DNA of 64,000 nucleotides from a bacterium (GTDB taxonomy: Bacteria > Zhuqueibacterota > Zhuqueibacteria > Oleimicrobiales > Geothermoviventaceae). The stretch spans positions 293,587 to 357,586 of the forward strand of contig JAPWUV010000003.1 of assembly GCA_028275345.1 (NCBI GenBank). Direction: 5' to 3'. Under the pieces are notes generated by a model that worked only from the letters and a program-made list of their open reading frames with translations, was not told the origin of the DNA and ran no database searches. Below are positions 53,793 through 62,753 of the stretch, piece after piece (within the stretch, counting starts at the first letter, position 1; the number at the start of each line of letters is the position of its first letter). The position numbers and the translations under genes are program-made.

Positions 53793-54992
53793 GTGCGTCT
53801 ACGACGGGTGACGATCCCCAGCATGCTGCTGGCAGCTGGGCTCTTGCAATCCGCTGCCTCGCAGGACCTAAGGGGCACGTGGCAGGTCGTGCCCTTTGCA
53901 GGCTCGGTGAAGATGGTTTTGGGGGAGGTGGACCGATCATCGATCGAGCAATGGGCGGGACTTGCCCTTTCCTACCAGTTCGATCCCCGTTGGAGCGCAG
54001 GGCTTTCCGTGGCCTACGGCTGGGTGTATCCGAAGGCGCCGGGAGGGAGTCCTTTCCGCGCGGCTGGTCATTACAAGACGGTCCTTGCTCCTCTCGATCT
54101 GGAGGCGTGCTATTTCGCGCGTGACGGGGGACGGTTCCGGCCTGTTTTCATCCTCGGACTCGGATTGACGCACTGGGACATCCGCGACATCCGCGGAGAG
54201 AGTTGCACCTTCGCCACGGGCAGTTCAGTGCAAGGCGGAAAGCTCACGCCCACCGTCATCCTCGGCGCGGGAGTGGACTGCCGCCTCAACGCACGCTCCG
54301 CCCTTCGCCTCGGAGTGCGCTGGCACCAGCTTCTCAAGGGCGGCGAGAGCACCATCGGCGGCGATCCGCCAGATGACAATCGCGCCATCGTCGAATTGGC
54401 AATGGGCCTCGTCCTATACTTCGGAGGTTCCCGCGACCGGGACCGGGACGGCATCGCCGATGAATTTGACCTCGCCCCCTCCGAGCCAGAGGATCTGGAC
54501 GGCTTCGACGATGCCGACGGCATACCCGACCCCGACAACGACCGAGATGGCATCCCAGACTCCCTGGACATGGCACCCAATGCCCCCGAAGACCGCGATG
54601 GATTTCAAGATGCGGACGGGATCCCCGATCCGGACAACGACGGGGATGGAATCCGCGATGAGGTGGATCGTTGCCCCGATCTGGCGGAGGATTTCGACGG
54701 GTTCGAGGACCACGACGGCTGTCCCGATCTGGACAACGATGGTGATGGGATCCTGGACCGGGACGATCGTTGCCCCAATGAGCCGGAGACCCTCAACGGG
54801 TACCGGGACGAAGACGGCTGTCCGGATGAACCCCCTCCGCCGGCTCGGGAACCACGGGGCAAATCGGGCGGAGACCAAGCTGCCGAGAGATTCGCGTGCC
54901 TGCGGGGCTCGGTTCCGAAGCTTGCGACGGCTGAGTGGCCCGTGGCTTTCGGCGCGATCCACAATTCGCCGGGAAGGAACCGCCGGCTCTGA
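53793..54992 (+). CDS. Beta-barrel protein with thrombospondin type 3 calcium repeats, no OmpA domain
   Basis: The 399-residue product has a signal peptide (about 1-25, LLAAGLLQSAASQ), an N-terminal OmpA-like eight-stranded barrel (about 30-210), then about 135 residues of Asp-rich repeats (about 211-348: DRDGIADEFDLAP, DNDRDGIPDSLD, DNDGDGIRDEVDRCP and so on), the thrombospondin type 3 calcium-binding repeats. In related outer-membrane proteins an OmpA peptidoglycan-binding domain follows. Here a Pro-rich linker (PPPPAREPRG) leads to a short unrelated tail, and no OmpA domain is visible in any frame downstream. GTG start after GGGAGAAGGGCC. Confidence 0.78.
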   Translation: MRLRRVTIPSMLLAAGLLQSAASQDLRGTWQVVPFAGSVKMVLGEVDRSSIEQWAGLALSYQFDPRWSAGLSVAYGWVYPKAPGGSPFRAAGHYKTVLAPLDLEACYFARDGGRFRPVFILGLGLTHWDIRDIRGESCTFATGSSVQGGKLTPTVILGAGVDCRLNARSALRLGVRWHQLLKGGESTIGGDPPDDNRAIVELAMGLVLYFGGSRDRDRDGIADEFDLAPSEPEDLDGFDDADGIPDPDNDRDGIPDSLDMAPNAPEDRDGFQDADGIPDPDNDGDGIRDEVDRCPDLAEDFDGFEDHDGCPDLDNDGDGILDRDDRCPNEPETLNGYRDEDGCPDEPPPPAREPRGKSGGDQAAERFACLRGSVPKLATAEWPVAFGAIHNSPGRNRRL

Positions 54993-55221
54993 GCGAACGT
55001 CCGAAGTCCGCTTGTCGCGGCTTGCGATACTCGGGTCTCGTCGCCTCAGACGCATGTGCGGAGAGGACGGAGGTCCGAGCAGGATCGTGCAGTCCAGGTA
55101 GGGTTTTGCCGGACGGCGCGCTCGGACGGTCAGCTGCCGGCGGGATACGCGGCGCGCTGCCTGCACAGTTTGGACGAAAAAGTTCCGCCGGGCCGCTACC
55201 CCCCTCGACCGGAGTAGAGAC

Positions 55222-57753
55222 ATGGTTCCGGAAGGGAAGAGATTCCTGATCATCCACGCCCACTTCTACCAGCCTCCGAGAGAGAACCCCTGGACTGGAG
55301 AGATCGCGAGGGAGCACAGCGCTGCCCCGTATCATGACTGGAACGAACGCATCCTGCAGGAGTGTTACCGGCCGAACTCCGCGTCGCGGATCCTGGACAG
55401 CCGGGGGCGGGTGCTGAAGATCGTCAACAACTACCGGCGCGTCAGCTTCAACATCGGACCCACGCTCGCCCAGTGGCTCGAGAGCCACGCGCCGGAGGCG
55501 TATCGAAGGATCTTGGCGGCGGACAAGGAAAGCCTCGATCAGCAAGGCGGGCACGGCAACGCCATTGCACAGGCGTACAATCACATGATTCTTCCCCTGG
55601 CTAACGAGCGGGATCTTCGGACGCAAATCCTGTGGGGGATTGCGGACTTCCGCCATCGCTTCGGACGCGAGCCGGAGGCCATGTGGTTACCCGAAACGGC
55701 GGTGAACCGGCAGGTCCTGGCCGCCCTTCTGGATTACGGGATGAGATACGTGATCCTCTCCCCCTACCAGGCGCGGCGAGTACGGAGACTGGATGGACGC
55801 AGCCGCTGGATCGAGGTGAGCGGCGGGCGAGTGGATACCTCCCGCCCCTACCGCTGGACTCGGACGGACGGCAAGGGCATCGACGTCCTGTTCTACCACG
55901 GGGAGCTCTCCCAGAGAATCAGCTTTGGTGACGTGCTCACGAACGCCGGCTATTTTGCGGGACAGGTGCTGGCGGCCTTCCCGAGAGGGGCGAAGAAAGA
56001 CCAACTGGTTCTGATCGCGACGGATGGTGAGACCTACGGCCACCACAAGCCTTTCGGCGACATGGCGCTCTCCTACATGCTGGAAATGGAGCTGCCAAAG
56101 ACGGATGTGCAAGTGACCAATCCCGCCGCGTTCCTGGAAGGGTGCCGTCCGGAATGGGAGGTCGAGATCGATGAGGGGCCGGACGGCCGGGGGAGCTCCT
56201 GGAGCTGTCCCCACGGAGTGGGCCGCTGGTACCGCGACTGCGGTTGCAGTACCGGTGGACAGCCGGGATGGCATCAACGCTGGCGCGGACCCCTGCGGGA
56301 GGCACTGGATTTCCTGCGGGACAAGTTGGTTCGCTTGTTCGAGGAACAGGGCGACGGACTTTTCCGCGAGCCGTGGCAGGCTCGCGACGCCTACATCAGC
56401 GTGGTGCTGGACCGCTCGGCGGAAAACGTGGCCCGGTTCTTCGCCGAGCATTGTCCCGGAGCGAACTCTCCGGAAGCCCAGGTACGCGCCTTGAAGCTGC
56501 TGGAGATGCAGCGCCACGCCATGCTCATGTACACAAGCTGCGGATGGTTCTTCGCCGACATCTCGGGGCTGGAGACCGTGCAGATCTTGCGGTACGCCGC
56601 CCGAGCCCTTGAGCTCGCGGAGGATCTGGGGGCCAACGGCTTGGAAACCGATTTCCTGAGGATCCTGGAGACGGCGCCCAGCAACCTTCCCGACATCAAG
56701 AATGGGCGGATTGTGTGGGAGCGATTCGTCCGCCCCGCGGCGGTGGACCATCGCAAGGTAGTTCACACCTTCGCGGTCCAATCGATGGTGTGGAAGCGCT
56801 ATCAGCGAGCAGTTTTTCACAGCTGGGAGCTTGAGCCCGCGGATGCGCAGACGCTTTCGTGGAAGGATGGCCAGCTCCTGGCTGGCTCGGTCCGCCTCCG
56901 GGACGGCATCACCTGGGATCGCAAAGCCCTGCAGTTCGCGGAATTCCACCTGGGTGGGCTCGATTTTCGGGGATTTGTGGCGCCGGTGGAGGAGGGCCCG
57001 CCTCTCCTCGAAAAGCTCGAGGAGTACCGGAGGCAGGCCTCCGATCCCGGCGACCTGCTGGAACGACTCGGCCAGACCCTCGATGAGCTTCCGCTTCGCT
57101 TCGCCGATCTTCTTGAGGAAGACCGAGTCGGGCTCATCCGTCACCTTTTCTCCGACAGTCTGGAGGCTGCTCGGGCGCAGTGGGAGCGGGTTTATCAGGA
57201 GAGCGAGGATCTGATCGAAGACGTTGCCGAGTTAGGCTATCGCCTTCCGGAGGAGCTGACGGCGGCCGCCCAGATTGCCCTTTCCCGCCGAGTCACGCGT
57301 CTGCTGAAGAGGTCTTTGCCGAGGATGGATTCTTCGTCGCTCAGCCAGGTTCTCTACTGGCACGACTTGGCCGCAAGGCTGGGGCTCCGCCTCGAGTTTG
57401 CCGAAGCACAAGAGTTTTTGTTGCGCGCGGCAGAGGAACTGCGGACGAGGGTGGAACGGGAATGGCGTGCCGAGCCTTGCGTCCGGCTGATCCGGCTGAT
57501 CGAGGTGAGCCGGAGGTTACAAATCGCCCTTGACGAAACCTCGCTTCAGGACTGGTATTGGTTCTCGATTCGGGACCGGGTCGAGGAGCTCGTGGCGAAG
57601 GTGGCGAAAGGGCAAACGGCGGGGTCACGGTACGTACTGGCTTCGGCCTTGCTTCGTCTTGGCGCCCATCTCAATCTGAACCTGGACGATTTGAAGGAGC
57701 GGCTTCGGCCCTTGGAAGAGCTCCTGAGCCGCGACCCGGGCTATTGGCCTTGA
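55222..57753 (+). CDS. Glycoside hydrolase family 57-like protein with DUF3536 region
   Basis: The 843-residue product has the GH57 conserved regions: HAHFYQP (H14, region 1), GHGNAIAQAYNHMILPL (region 2), MWLPET with E158 as the putative nucleophile (region 3), and TDGETYGHH with D268 as the putative acid (region 4). A region rich in helices with the DUF3536 pattern (EKLEEYRRQ etc.) fills the rest. GH57 enzymes act on alpha-glucans (amylase, branching enzyme, 4-alpha-glucanotransferase) and are frequent in thermophiles. There is no signal peptide, so it is cytosolic, probably for storage-glucan metabolism. About 230 bases upstream hold no clear promoter. Confidence 0.88.
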   Translation: MVPEGKRFLIIHAHFYQPPRENPWTGEIAREHSAAPYHDWNERILQECYRPNSASRILDSRGRVLKIVNNYRRVSFNIGPTLAQWLESHAPEAYRRILAADKESLDQQGGHGNAIAQAYNHMILPLANERDLRTQILWGIADFRHRFGREPEAMWLPETAVNRQVLAALLDYGMRYVILSPYQARRVRRLDGRSRWIEVSGGRVDTSRPYRWTRTDGKGIDVLFYHGELSQRISFGDVLTNAGYFAGQVLAAFPRGAKKDQLVLIATDGETYGHHKPFGDMALSYMLEMELPKTDVQVTNPAAFLEGCRPEWEVEIDEGPDGRGSSWSCPHGVGRWYRDCGCSTGGQPGWHQRWRGPLREALDFLRDKLVRLFEEQGDGLFREPWQARDAYISVVLDRSAENVARFFAEHCPGANSPEAQVRALKLLEMQRHAMLMYTSCGWFFADISGLETVQILRYAARALELAEDLGANGLETDFLRILETAPSNLPDIKNGRIVWERFVRPAAVDHRKVVHTFAVQSMVWKRYQRAVFHSWELEPADAQTLSWKDGQLLAGSVRLRDGITWDRKALQFAEFHLGGLDFRGFVAPVEEGPPLLEKLEEYRRQASDPGDLLERLGQTLDELPLRFADLLEEDRVGLIRHLFSDSLEAARAQWERVYQESEDLIEDVAELGYRLPEELTAAAQIALSRRVTRLLKRSLPRMDSSSLSQVLYWHDLAARLGLRLEFAEAQEFLLRAAEELRTRVEREWRAEPCVRLIRLIEVSRRLQIALDETSLQDWYWFSIRDRVEELVAKVAKGQTAGSRYVLASALLRLGAHLNLNLDDLKERLRPLEELLSRDPGYWP

Positions 57754-58144
57754 GCAGAATCGCGGGGGTCAAACGAAGGGTTCGACGTGGCTCGGGGCGG
57801 GCGGGAAAGGCCCAAGCTCCGGATGGCGACGCGGCGTCGATTGCCGGACCCCGCGAGTCTCCGCGGTTTCTGCTTGAGGGGACCCGAGGGGTCCCGGGGA
57901 TTCTTCGGGAAGACCCGGAGGTTCCAGGCATGTCCGATGCGTGAATTGTGACACGGGCCCAAAAACGCCTTGACATTCCTTGGGAAGAGGCTTAAATTCA
58001 CCGCGCCACGGAGGGGAGGCGTGGGTGCGCACGAGGACGAAAGGAGGTGGTGAGGCGCGAGATCCCAAGGGGTTCACCTGAGACATGGGGGAGGTCAAAG
58101 GAAGAGAGGTGGCGGGTGTGACCCAACGAGAAGGAGGAGCGAGG
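57754..58144 (+). other. Intergenic leader region upstream of the sorting-domain protein
   Basis: About 390 bases. It holds a 7-bp hairpin GGGACCC/GGGTCCC at 57879-57895 without a T tract, the promoter at 57970, and a long leader of about 140 bases containing an orphan AAGGAGGTG at 58041-58049 that has no start at a usable distance. Confidence 0.6.
57970..57998 (+). promoter_or_regulatory. Strong promoter for the sorting-domain protein
   Basis: TTGACA (57970-57975), 17 bases, TAAATT (57993-57998). The -35 is a perfect match. Confidence 0.75.
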
Positions 58145-60247
58145 ATGCGAAGAGGGTTATGGTCTGCGCTCGTGGCAATGTTGGTCCTCGGGGTGACAGT
58201 GGGGGCGTCGGCAGCCGACAAGGCGTACGGTCTGCTCATCCCGTCCAAGGGGGGAGACAAGAGTGAGGTCATCTACCTGACGCCGGCCGAATGGGCTGCT
58301 CTCCGCAGCGCATCCCCGAGCCTGGGCAAGTACGCTTCCACGATGGGAGTTATCGACACGGTGTGGACCGAGAAGACTTTGACCGGGGTCAACTTCGGTT
58401 TTGCCAGCGGCGACACTTTTGCGGCCTATTTCAAGCCGCCAGCCGCCATGATCGTCAAGGCGATCGGCTTCAACGCCCATACTTGGAGCACATCTCCATT
58501 GTCGGACGGGATCTCGGTGAGCTTGCGGTGGGCGCTGGGGTATCACGCGGACTACCCCCCGGACAGCGTGAACGCAGCGGGATGGATTGGGTACTGGGAG
58601 GACGGTAGGTGGGTTCACAGTACCTTCGCGCCGCAGCCGCCGCTAGGTCAGATGTTCTGGGGCGATCTCCCTTGGACCGTAGACCAAAACGCGATCGAGG
58701 AAGTGCCCACCTACTACCTCGGGACTGAGCCGGATGTTGGCCGACAAGATTTCTTCGTGGTGATCGTGCCGTACGGTGGTCCGTCGGGAGCGTATGTGGG
58801 TTTTGACGCTGGGACGGCTACCAGCATTAAGGCCCGGGGCCTGAAGTACTACCAGGGGTCCGGGACGTCGGGAAAGCGGGGTTGGCACATCCGGACTTAC
58901 GGCTGGTGGACCTACTGTGTGGTGGAGTTCTACGAGAATACCCCGCCCTCCATCGTCGGACCGAATCAGCTCAACAGTACCTACAACCCTAACAAGGAAT
59001 TTAAGGTCCGAGCCGAGATCACCGACGTCGATGCTTCCAACCCGGCCAACGCGGGTGTAGCGGAGGCCTACGTCGTGTGGCAGACCCAGGCGAAGAAGGA
59101 TTCCGCTCGGATGAGCAATGTGGGCGGGAACACTTGGGAAGGGCAGATCACGGGTCTCAGCGTTGGCGATCAGGTGACCTATTGGGTCGGCGTGAAGGAT
59201 AAGGGCGGTCTCTATGCCGCGAGCGGCAAGCGGTCCTTCCGCATCGCTCAGCCGCAGAACCCGGGCGCGGATCTGCTGGTTTGCTTCCAAGGCCCGCACA
59301 ATCCTGACTTTTACACCGACATCCTGGACAATCTGGGCTACGTGTACGAGGTCTGGGACGCGGATGCTGAGCACGGGATCGACGAGTCCGTGACCAACTT
59401 CGGCTGGGGAACCATCCTCATGGGCGGCTGGGTCGTGAACACGATCCCGACTCGGGGCTACCAGGGCAATGCGTACGGGGCGTTCATGTCCCGGGGTGGC
59501 AACCTCTTCCTGAGCAGTATGGACTACTTCTACGCCAATGGCGAGGCGGCGCAGCCGACCTTTGAGGCGGGCAACTTCGCGTATGACTACTTCGGGATCA
59601 CCGGCGGGCTGAACGATCCGGGCCAGAACCTGGATTCGCTCATTGTGGGTGTGGCTGGCGACCCAATTTCCGGCGACTTCGCCACCACCCCTCTGAGCCT
59701 GAGCTGGTACGCTTTCAGCAGGCACCGTGACTATAACTGGATTGACTACATCTCCGGGACGACGGGCAACGCCACCGTGATTTTCACCGCGGAGAGCGGA
59801 AAGACCGTCGGCGTGCGGAACCAGGGCGCCAACTTCAAGACGGTGCTCCTCACCTTCATGGCCGATGCCAGCGGCGACTCGGTACCCAGTGCGGGTCTGC
59901 AGAAGCTGGTTGCCAACGTCCTCACTTGGTTCGGCACCAAGAAGGGGCCGACGGGGGTGGCGGAAGCTGGCAAAGAAATCCCCACCAGCTACAGCCTGAG
60001 CCAGAACTACCCGAACCCCTTCAACCCCGCCACGACCATCGAGTTCAGCCTGGCGAAGGCTGGGCGCGTGGAGCTGAGCGTGTACAATGTGCTGGGTCAG
60101 AAGGTGGCGACGCTGGTTGACGGCTACAAGCCGGCCGGCCAGCACAAGGTCACCTTCGACGCCCGCGGCCTGCCGAGCGGCGTGTACTTCTACAAGCTGC
60201 AGGCCGGCGACTACCAGGCGATCCACAAGATGGTGCTGACCCGGTAA
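58145..60247 (+). CDS. Secreted protein with C-terminal sorting domain (type IX-like)
   Basis: The 700-residue product has a signal peptide ending VGASAA (about 1-22), a large beta-rich region with no family I recognise (about 25-600, including an Ig/fibronectin-like stretch around 260-370), and a C-terminal sorting domain (about 614-700): SQNYPNPFNPATTIEFSL, VELSVYNVLGQKV, SGVYFYKL and a final HKMVLTR. This tail directs proteins to the cell surface through the type IX secretion system in Bacteroidota and relatives. ATG at 58145 follows AAGGAGGAGCGAGG. Driven by the strong promoter at 57970 and ended by the terminator at 60272, so abundant expression is plausible. Confidence 0.88.
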   Translation: MRRGLWSALVAMLVLGVTVGASAADKAYGLLIPSKGGDKSEVIYLTPAEWAALRSASPSLGKYASTMGVIDTVWTEKTLTGVNFGFASGDTFAAYFKPPAAMIVKAIGFNAHTWSTSPLSDGISVSLRWALGYHADYPPDSVNAAGWIGYWEDGRWVHSTFAPQPPLGQMFWGDLPWTVDQNAIEEVPTYYLGTEPDVGRQDFFVVIVPYGGPSGAYVGFDAGTATSIKARGLKYYQGSGTSGKRGWHIRTYGWWTYCVVEFYENTPPSIVGPNQLNSTYNPNKEFKVRAEITDVDASNPANAGVAEAYVVWQTQAKKDSARMSNVGGNTWEGQITGLSVGDQVTYWVGVKDKGGLYAASGKRSFRIAQPQNPGADLLVCFQGPHNPDFYTDILDNLGYVYEVWDADAEHGIDESVTNFGWGTILMGGWVVNTIPTRGYQGNAYGAFMSRGGNLFLSSMDYFYANGEAAQPTFEAGNFAYDYFGITGGLNDPGQNLDSLIVGVAGDPISGDFATTPLSLSWYAFSRHRDYNWIDYISGTTGNATVIFTAESGKTVGVRNQGANFKTVLLTFMADASGDSVPSAGLQKLVANVLTWFGTKKGPTGVAEAGKEIPTSYSLSQNYPNPFNPATTIEFSLAKAGRVELSVYNVLGQKVATLVDGYKPAGQHKVTFDARGLPSGVYFYKLQAGDYQAIHKMVLTR

Positions 60248-61077
60248 GTCCGAATCCCGACCCTGAACCGCAAGGGCCGCGGACCGGCATTCTCCGAGCT
60301 CCGCGGCCCTTCTGTTTCCCGGGGCAAAGCCTGCGCGCCTCCCCGATTGGAAGGGAGGAGAGGGCCTAATGCGTCTCTTCCGGATGGCGTGTTCCCCCGC
60401 GCCGGCCGAGGGTGACCCGTAAGGAGCGGCCGTGGAGGATTGGACGGCTGTCGCGGGTCAAGACCATGCACGCTGGTCGGTGCGGGTGGTTTCCTCAGGA
60501 TCGGGGTGGACCGAGGCTCAGCAAGGCCACCAGTCCCGGCCGCGTGGCCCTTTCTGCCGGCCGGAGCGCGCCGGGGGGCTTCATCCGCATGCGGCTGGAT
60601 CGGGTCGACCCGGAGCACGGGATCCGCGATTCATTCATTGCTCCGCCGGATCGCAAGCGGTCTTCCGCGGGATCGGGCTTGCCCGGGAGCTCCGAGCATT
60701 CGGACCTCCCTTTGACGGCACGGTTCTTCCCCCCTGAGTCTAAGCTAGAGCTCCAGCTCGGAATGCGTTTTCCCGCAGGAGCCGAGGCCTTACCGCCAGG
60801 CGTTCGCCGGCCCCCAGCCGGCTCTCGGCGTCCGGGGTTGGGTTGGCGCCCCGTTCCTGTTCTCTGCGCAGCGATGGGAATTGCCAAAGCCAGCCGGGCG
60901 CGAAGCGGGGGCTGTGGTTGCGCCGGCCGTCGTTCGGGGCCGGAAGAGAAATCCCCTTGCTTCCTGTCCGCGGCTGAGTATTTTTATGCGAGGTTGGGTC
61001 GAGAGGTTGGGCTACGGCGCGTTCCCGTGGGGAACGACCGCAAGTGAGGCAGTGCGTGCAGCCGAAGGGAGGGAAAG
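60248..61077. other. 830-bp gap without a credible gene
   Basis: After the terminator the region holds only overlapping Arg/Gly/Pro-rich open frames (longest 211 codons, 60412-61047), which lack family similarity or a clear ribosome-binding site. A possible weak promoter (TTGCTT 60957-60962, 16 bases, TATTTT 60979-60984) precedes the DUF2892 gene. I saw no tRNA-like clover elements or recognised ncRNA motif. Confidence 0.55.
60272..60317 (+). terminator. Rho-independent terminator after the sorting-domain protein
   Basis: Perfect 12-bp stem AAGGGCCGCGGA (60272-60283) / TCCGCGGCCCTT (60300-60311), loop of 16 bases, then CTGTTT. Confidence 0.85.
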
Positions 61078-61281
61078 ATGACGAGGAACGAGGGAACCGC
61101 AGATCGGGTGATTCGGATTCTGCTGGGCATCATTCTGCTGTACCTGGCGACCGCCGTCTTGCGCGGAACGCTCGCCCTGATTTTCGGCATCATTGCGGTG
61201 ATCCTATTGATCACCGGCATCACCGGCTTCTGTCTGCTGTACAAGCTGCTGGGGATGAACACGCTCAAGAAAACGGAGTGA
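61078..61281 (+). CDS. DUF2892 family small inner-membrane protein
   Basis: The 67-residue product has a charged N-terminus (TRNEGTADRVIR) and two adjacent hydrophobic helices ending near GFCLLYKLLGMNTLKK, the DUF2892 (YgaP C-terminal-like) signature. In many genomes this domain stands alone or is fused to a rhodanese; function unknown. GGGAGGGAAAG precedes the ATG. Terminator follows 27 bases later. Confidence 0.85.
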   Translation: MTRNEGTADRVIRILLGIILLYLATAVLRGTLALIFGIIAVILLITGITGFCLLYKLLGMNTLKKTE

Positions 61282-61308
61282 ACAGGAAGGAAAGGGGCAG
61301 GGCGGGGT

Positions 61309-61340
61309 ACGGGCGGGCTTGCGAGTCCGCCCGTTGTGTT
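61309..61340 (+). terminator. Rho-independent terminator after the DUF2892 gene
   Basis: 8-bp stem ACGGGCGG (61309-61316) / CCGCCCGT (61327-61334), 10-base loop, then TGTGTTTTG. Confidence 0.75.
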
Positions 61341-61454
61341 TTGAGAGGAAAGGGCGGCTCAAGTTTTTGTTGATGGGAGACGATGTGAGGTGTGGCGGTA
61401 AGCCGCCTCGTGTGTTCGGAGATCCGGAAGATCATCGAAAGAGGGATGAGCGCC

Positions 61455-62555
61455 ATGTTGCGCAATGGCAGGAGGCGAATCGGGGTGCTGACTGGCGGTG
61501 GCGACTGTCCGGGTCTGAATGCCGTGATCCGGGGGGTGGCCAAGGCCAGCATGAGCCTGTACAACATGGAGGTCCTGGGCATTGAGGATGGCTACGAGGG
61601 GCTGATCGAGCGCCGGGTCATGCCCCTGGACTGGGAGAAGGTGTCCGGCATCCTCACCCAGGGGGGGACCATCCTGGGGACCTCGAACCGGGCCAATCCC
61701 TTTCGCTGGCCAGTGAAGAAAGACGGGGAGGAAGTGGAATTCGCGGATGTCTCGGACCAGGTGGTCGAATACGTCGAGGAGCTCGGGCTCGACACGCTGG
61801 TGTGCATCGGCGGGGATGGGACGATGGCCATCGCCCGGCAGCTCAGTCAGAAAGGGGTGCACATCGTAGGGGTGCCCAAGACCATCGACAACGACATTTG
61901 GGGCACGGATATCACGTTCGGTTTTGACTCGGCGCTCCAGACGGCCACGGAAGCCATCGACAAGATCCACACGACGGCGATGTCCCATCATCGGGTGATG
62001 GTCGTGGAGGTAATGGGGCGCTACGCCGGTTGGCTGGCGCTGGAGTCCGGGATTGCTGGAGGCGGCGATGTGATCTTAATCCCCGAGATCCCTTATCGCA
62101 TTGAGAAGGTATGCGAGTATGTCGCGCAGCGAAGCCAACGAGGGCGCCGTTTCAGCATCGTGGTTGTCGCCGAAGGGGCTCGGCCGGAGGGCGGCGACCT
62201 TGTGGTGCAAAGAGTGGTGAAGGACAGCACGGATCCCATCCGCTTGGGGGGAATTGGCCACGTGGTCGCCCGCCAGATCGAGGAGGCCACAGGATTGGAG
62301 ACGCGCGTGACCGTACTGGGTCACCTGCAGAGAGGTGGCACTCCCTCGGCCTTCGACCGAATCCTATCCACTCGCTTCGGCGTGAAAGCGGCCGAGCTTT
62401 GTTTCGATGGCGTCGGGGGCGTAATGGTGGCGGTGAAAGGGAATGAGATCGTTACGGTTCCCCTCAGCGACGTCGGCGGAAAGACCCGAAGGGTCGATCC
62501 CAACCATCCTTTGCTTGCCGTGGCAAGAGGAGTAGGGACCTGCCTCGGCGATTAG
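61455..62555 (+). CDS. pfkA: 6-phosphofructokinase (ATP-type motif, clade with PKTIDND)
   Basis: The product of about 366 residues has RRIGVLTGGGDCPGLNAVIRG, GGDGT (G119-T123), PKTIDNDI, MGRYAGWLAL and GHLQRGGTPSAFDR. The residue after the catalytic Asp in GGDGT is Gly (PPi-dependent enzymes usually have Asp), so ATP is the predicted phosphoryl donor, while the PKTIDND loop is shared with the PPi-type and long-PFK clade. It makes fructose 1,6-bisphosphate in glycolysis. The ATG at 61455 lies 9 bases after AGAGGG; one at 61446 is too close to that site. Confidence 0.93.
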   Translation: MLRNGRRRIGVLTGGGDCPGLNAVIRGVAKASMSLYNMEVLGIEDGYEGLIERRVMPLDWEKVSGILTQGGTILGTSNRANPFRWPVKKDGEEVEFADVSDQVVEYVEELGLDTLVCIGGDGTMAIARQLSQKGVHIVGVPKTIDNDIWGTDITFGFDSALQTATEAIDKIHTTAMSHHRVMVVEVMGRYAGWLALESGIAGGGDVILIPEIPYRIEKVCEYVAQRSQRGRRFSIVVVAEGARPEGGDLVVQRVVKDSTDPIRLGGIGHVVARQIEEATGLETRVTVLGHLQRGGTPSAFDRILSTRFGVKAAELCFDGVGGVMVAVKGNEIVTVPLSDVGGKTRRVDPNHPLLAVARGVGTCLGD

Positions 62556-62658
62556 GAGCCTGCGTTTGTGGCCAATCAAAAGGGGGCCCTTCTCCCATCC
62601 TCGGTGAGACCTTCCGGCGCGCGTCTCCTGCTTTGCGTCTGGCCCTGATTCGTGAGAC

Positions 62659-62687
62659 TTGAAGCGGAACGCGCAGTTTTGTATGTT
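62659..62687 (+). promoter_or_regulatory. Promoter for the subtilase gene
   Basis: TTGAAG (62659-62664), 17 bases, TATGTT (62682-62687), each 4 of 6. About 66 bases before the ATG. Confidence 0.5.
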
Positions 62688-62693
62688 GCCATG

Positions 62694-62716
62694 CAGGGTT
62701 TTCCCGGGCAACCCTG
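62694..62716 (+). other. Hairpin in the subtilase mRNA leader
   Basis: CAGGGTT (62694-62700) / AACCCTG (62710-62716), 9-base loop TTCCCGGGC, followed by TTTCGTT. It sits at or just after the predicted transcription start, so it may protect the 5' end or act as a weak attenuator. Confidence 0.5.
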
Positions 62717-62753
62717 TTTCGTTGTGGGAAGCTCAGACAGGCAGGAGTGAGAG

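Noticed and set aside
54993-55221. Continuation of the thrombospondin-3 protein in another frame
   Set aside because: The other frames in this stretch show no OmpA-domain residues, so a simple frameshift is not supported.
57879-57895. GGGACCC/GGGTCCC hairpin as a terminator for the GH57-like gene
   Set aside because: No U tract follows; kept only as a note in the intergenic entry.
58041-58121. AAGGAGGTG site followed by a 23-codon GTG frame upstream of the sorting-domain protein
   Set aside because: The GTG is two bases from the site, too close for initiation, and no other start falls at a usable distance.
60412-61047. A 211-codon open frame in the 60-61 kb gap
   Set aside because: No ribosome-binding site of quality, low-complexity Arg/Gly/Pro composition and no similarity that I recognise.
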